Made by a program: the position numbers and the translations under genes
The notes under the pieces: generated by a model
Database searches by the model: none
Told to the model about the DNA's origin: nothing
What the model saw: only the letters and a program-made list of their open reading frames with translations
Source: CAZPDM01 sp964585305
GTDB lineage: Bacteria > Planctomycetota > Uabimicrobiia > Uabimicrobiales > JABWCH01
NCBI GenBank assembly: GCA_964585305.1
Contig: CAZPDM010000002.1
Span: 1-64,000 of the forward strand
DNA length: 64,000 nt
Reading direction: 5' to 3'
Part shown: piece after piece, positions 61,187 through 64,000 of the stretch
Layout of the letters: every line of letters begins with the position of its first letter
How positions within the stretch are numbered: the first letter of the stretch is position 1

Positions 61187-62974
61187 TTAAGCTAATAGCT
61201 CATTAAATTTTTGTATAAAATTTTCTACTGTCTGCAATTGTTTTTCTAGTTCATTTTTTTGTGGTTTTTGATCTTTGTCTAATCCTGAAAGATCTTGTTG
61301 TATTTTATTTAATTCGACTTGGTAGGCACGCATTTCCATTTGCAAACTGTCTGCAATATTCTGACGTACTTTTTCTGCAAATTGCGAAATTTCCTGGCTT
61401 AAGTCTTGCCAAATTTTTATTTTGCTGTCTCCTAAAGTTTTTCTCAATCCTCGAATAATACGTTGGTGTAAAGTTGCTCCTGAAATCCAGCGTACAAGAC
61501 CTCCTGTAACTAAAGCACCTCCTAGAATACTCCAACCCACTGGTCCGGTCAAAAGTAATGGGGCAATACTTCCTGCTAAAGCTACACTTAAACCAGATGA
61601 TTTACTTGGAGTTTTGTTTTGATCTTGTAAATTTTCTTTTAAAATTTGTTCCCATCCAGATAGTTGCATAACAACTTTGCTAAGATTGTGAACATATTCT
61701 TCTGCATTTTGCCCTAGTTTTTGTTTTAGTTCTCGATATGCTATGCCAAACAAATCTCCAAAAACTTCTCGGACTTCTTGTCTAAACTTTTCTTCCGGCA
61801 AATCTTCTAATGGAATTTTATCTAGCCTTTTTAGCATATTTTCTAAGGTTATTTCTAAATGTTGTGGCAGCCATTCATTTTTAAGTACAGACATTCTCTC
61901 CATAAATTGATCGCAAAGTTGCTGAATTTGTAAATCTAATGTAGCTTGGTTTTCGGCAAATTTTTTTCGGGCATCTTCTAGTTGTTGGATGACTTTTTGT
62001 CTATCACTATCAAGTAAAGTTAATCGGCTTTGGAGCTGTTCTTTTACTTTTTGAGATAATCGTAAAAAAAAGCGTGTGCTTTCTTGATAAAGAAATTGCA
62101 TAGAGGAAACTTGCGCATATTCTCTAATATGATTTTCTAAAATTGTAAGCCCACTAGACTCTTTCCCATATTCGTCCTTATTAAAGGAAGATTGGCAAGC
62201 AATTGCAACGTTAACAGGTAAGATTTTTTGAGGGGGATTTGTATGTTGATTTTCTGCTATTTTAGCGAGAACTCTTTCGTTGTGAGACATTCCTTCTTGT
62301 ACTTCGCGTTCTGTTTCCTTAGCCCAAAGATTTTGAACAAAAATGCTTTCTTGTAATCTAGGCCATGCAACTTTAATAAAACCTGCTTCAGATTCTGTAA
62401 TAGGCGGTACGGTTCTTAATAAAAAGATTCCAACGTGTGTTTTTTGGAGAAAACGTAAAGTGGTTTGTTCATTTTTTGCTGTCAAACTTCCAACGCCTGG
62501 TAAATCAACGAATACAAATCCTTCTTCTAATAATTTTGAATCAGTCCGGCATACTACAAAGGAGACATCCATAATATTTCTAGGATTATAGCGATTGTCC
62601 ACAACTTTTTCTAAAAATTGTCGTTCTAATGGAATTTGTTCTACTCTTCCATCGCTAAAATGAATTTCCGCGCCAATACTTTCTTCTTGATAGGGGCGTC
62701 GTACTAAAGTTGGGATGCAAGTAGTTTCTTCTACAGCAACAGGTAAAATTTCATCCCCAAATAACAAGGCATTTAATAAAGAACTTTTGCCAGCACCCTG
62801 AATTCCTAAAATAGCAATATAACATTCAGGAGTTTTTATTTTTTCAATATAGCTTTGTAACAAATCATATTCATTGCTTGAATGCTGACTTAGTGATTGC
62901 AGATACTGGCGATAAAATATGTTGAAATCTTCAGATTGTAATATTTCTAATAAAGATTCTCTTATATCTGCCAT
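61187..62974 (-). CDS. Bacterial dynamin-like GTPase
   Basis: 595 aa. GTPase domain about 50-290: G1 GIQGAGKSS, a conserved Thr in TTCIPT (G2), G3 DLPGVGS. Then a long coiled-coil stalk (about 300-440), a hydrophobic stretch (about 465-500, SVALAGSIAPLLLTGPVGWSILG, VRWISG) that could be a membrane paddle, and a second helical part (about 500-590). This is the layout of dynamin-like proteins that remodel or protect membranes. Divergent from the small lipoprotein gene at 63160. It stands alone, not in the usual tandem pair. Confidence 0.88.
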   Translation of the reverse strand: MADIRESLLEILQSEDFNIFYRQYLQSLSQHSSNEYDLLQSYIEKIKTPECYIAILGIQGAGKSSLLNALLFGDEILPVAVEETTCIPTLVRRPYQEESIGAEIHFSDGRVEQIPLERQFLEKVVDNRYNPRNIMDVSFVVCRTDSKLLEEGFVFVDLPGVGSLTAKNEQTTLRFLQKTHVGIFLLRTVPPITESEAGFIKVAWPRLQESIFVQNLWAKETEREVQEGMSHNERVLAKIAENQHTNPPQKILPVNVAIACQSSFNKDEYGKESSGLTILENHIREYAQVSSMQFLYQESTRFFLRLSQKVKEQLQSRLTLLDSDRQKVIQQLEDARKKFAENQATLDLQIQQLCDQFMERMSVLKNEWLPQHLEITLENMLKRLDKIPLEDLPEEKFRQEVREVFGDLFGIAYRELKQKLGQNAEEYVHNLSKVVMQLSGWEQILKENLQDQNKTPSKSSGLSVALAGSIAPLLLTGPVGWSILGGALVTGGLVRWISGATLHQRIIRGLRKTLGDSKIKIWQDLSQEISQFAEKVRQNIADSLQMEMRAYQVELNKIQQDLSGLDKDQKPQKNELEKQLQTVENFIQKFNELLA

Positions 62975-63091
62975 AATTACTCCTTTTTTTTTATCTTTTT
63001 TTTGTTAAAATTTTGTCATAGTTTTTTTAATTCCCAATACTTTCCTTTTTTGTTTGGTTTCAAATCCATAACAATATTTATATTTTCAAAA

Positions 63092-63137
63092 GGCTTGGGG
63101 TTTAGTTTTCCAAGCCCCTTGATCTTTAGTCAAGGGG
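63092..63137 (+). promoter_or_regulatory. Two overlapping hairpins in a leader
   Basis: GGCTTGG (63092-63098) pairs with CCAAGCC (63110-63116). CCCCTTGA (63115-63122) pairs with TCAAGGGG (63130-63137) and is followed by TGATTTTT. The stems share two bases, so they compete. They lie in the leader of the lipoprotein gene starting at 63160, downstream of no plus-strand gene. An attenuator-like role is possible. Confidence 0.4.
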
Positions 63138-63159
63138 TGATTTTTCTGAAGGGCAAGAG

Positions 63160-63588
63160 ATGTGTTATTTTACTATTTTTATTTTAATGTTTATTCTATT
63201 AGGATGCAATAATCATCAAATAGTTGAGATTCAAAATAATAAAACTGAATTTCGCTCAGCATTAGATCCTTTATCAAAATTAGGAGAACCCAGAAGTCCA
63301 CATACTTGTAATCAAATATATCTTGCATGGCAAATTGAGCATACTAATCTTTTCAAGTCATTAGAAGATCAAAATCAGCTAGGAATACTTCAATCTCATT
63401 CTCGAGTAGTAGGGCATCTGCAATCATTATTTGAAAAATGCAATTGGTATTTGGCAAAAACATACCAGAAAGAATATGAAAGTTTGATAAAACAGTCCCA
63501 AAGTTTTACCTCTCCCAGAATATTACTTAAAAAATATCAGCAACTTGAAGATAAAATTAAAAATTCTTGGAATATTCGTGGGAGATAA
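63160..63588 (+). CDS. Small lipoprotein
   Basis: 142 aa. Signal with ILLGC (Cys near residue 16; AAGGG upstream of the ATG). The mature part has mainly helical, charged sequence (YLAWQIEHTNLF, LQSHSRVVGHLQ, YQQLEDKIKNSW). No known family. It is followed by a hairpin and the pilM gene, but shares no clear transcript with it. Confidence 0.65.
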   Translation: MCYFTIFILMFILLGCNNHQIVEIQNNKTEFRSALDPLSKLGEPRSPHTCNQIYLAWQIEHTNLFKSLEDQNQLGILQSHSRVVGHLQSLFEKCNWYLAKTYQKEYESLIKQSQSFTSPRILLKKYQQLEDKIKNSWNIRGR

Positions 63589-63589
63589 T

Positions 63590-63619
63590 AATCTTTTCTT
63601 TTTTTCTTTTGAAAAGATT
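63590..63619 (+). terminator. Hairpin after the small lipoprotein gene
   Basis: AATCTTTTC (63590-63598) pairs with GAAAAGATT (63611-63619), with T-rich sequence in and after the loop. Confidence 0.5.
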
Positions 63620-63666
63620 TCCAATTTTATGCTAAAATATTTTAGAGCAAAACTTTAAAAAAATTC

Positions 63667-63695
63667 TTGAATCTAAGAATATATTTTGCTATACT
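63667..63695 (+). promoter_or_regulatory. Sigma-70 type promoter of pilM
   Basis: TTGAAT (63667-63672), a 17-base spacer and TATACT (63690-63695). The leader before the ATG at 63827 also has an AAGTTTGC/GCAAACTT hairpin (63716-63755). Confidence 0.5.
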
Positions 63696-63826
63696 TTATA
63701 TAAGTTGCTTCTGCTAAGTTTGCATCATAAACAAAAACTTATTGTAGGCAAACTTAAGTAATTTTGTTAACTGCATTTTTTGAATATCTTATCAAGAAGA
63801 TTTGCATCTCTATCGAGAGGAAAAAC

Positions 63827-64000
63827 ATGGCTAGAGCTGTTGGTATTGACATAGGCTCAAAAAGCCTGAAAATATTAGAATTAGAAAGATCAGGTAATAA
63901 ATTTAGGGTTACTTTTTTCCATAATCTTGAGATTCCATTTGGTTCAGAATCGGATGCTTCGACAGATGTTTTGGTTGAAAGTATAAAAAATATTTTTGAA
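63827..64000 (+). CDS. pilM: Type IV pilus assembly protein PilM (partial)
   Basis: The first 58 codons run to the right edge. MARAVGIDIGSKSLKILELE is the start of the actin-like PilM ATP-binding fold (phosphate-1 loop), as in family members. GAGAGGAA precedes the ATG. PilM works with PilN and PilO in the inner-membrane alignment complex, which presumably continues beyond the window. It is the fourth pilus locus here, after 6.1, 20.1 and 49-58 kb. Confidence 0.85.
   Translation, partial: MARAVGIDIGSKSLKILELERSGNKFRVTFFHNLEIPFGSESDASTDVLVESIKNIFE

Noticed and set aside
1..64000. CRISPR array, rRNA or phage/IS transposase genes
   Set aside because: I saw no regularly spaced repeats, no rRNA sequence and no transposase, integrase or capsid reading frame.

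Overview
The window is AT-rich DNA (roughly one third G+C by eye), gene-dense, from a Gram-negative-type bacterium. It encodes a secretin, lipoproteins with lipoboxes, a type IV pilus / type II secretion machine and a PEP-CTERM protein. Several FHA-coupled Ser/Thr kinases, a SpoIIE-type phosphatase, STAS proteins, a SUMF1-fold protein and HEAT/TPR-like proteins point to the Planctomycetota or a related PVC lineage. That placement rests on gene content, not phylogeny. A run of exactly 100 N at 22465-22564 marks a scaffold join.

Layout. 1-5.9 kb: a GldA/GldF-like ABC exporter (minus strand), a divergent intergenic region with a probable structured RNA, an FHA-GAF-PP2C phosphatase, a lipoprotein and an RsuA/RluB pseudouridine synthase. 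6.1-14.8 kb: two pseudopilins, tsaD, a TM/coiled-coil protein, a 1075-aa protein of FN3-like repeats and a SUMF1-fold protein. 15-19.7 kb (minus): TraB-like protein, ClpX-like ATPase, STAS membrane protein, HEAT-repeat lipoprotein. 20-22 kb: three tandem pilins, the first behind a sigma-54 promoter with two upstream palindromes. 22-29 kb: two genes cut by the gap, a CoaD-CoaE-HD fusion, a capsule-type glycan gene with a Wzt-like ATPase, and a ferritin-like protein. 29.3-35.7 kb: two FHA-kinases flanking a YggS gene, then fmt and a HIT protein. 35.7-39.6 kb (minus): PEP-CTERM protein, and a nicotinamidase-like gene followed by a macro-domain/TPR-like gene. 39.7-47.5 kb: RluD-like synthase, STAS-zinc ribbon-HATPase fusion, response regulator, two kinases, a PLP enzyme. 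47.6-48.8 kb: a small gene split one base after its start codon by an ORF-less group II intron. 49-58 kb: pilus/T2S cluster (PilB, PilC, pseudopilins, GspC-like, secretin, PilT). 58.3-64 kb: argF, a subtilase, a dynamin-like GTPase, a small lipoprotein and the start of pilM.

How the genes work together. The pilus/secretion genes are dispersed over at least four loci (6.1, 20.1, 49-58 and 63.8 kb). The signalling genes (four kinases, one PP2C phosphatase, one STAS protein, one STAS-HATPase fusion, one response regulator) could form a partner-switching and phosphorylation network. The most unusual items are the group II intron at 47680-48538, a repeated leader hairpin that presents GGAGG as a bulge (42822-42876 and 54431-54459), the nicotinamidase plus macro-domain pair, the CoaD-CoaE-HD fusion, the single-chain STAS-HATPase protein, and the sigma-54 control region of the major pilin.
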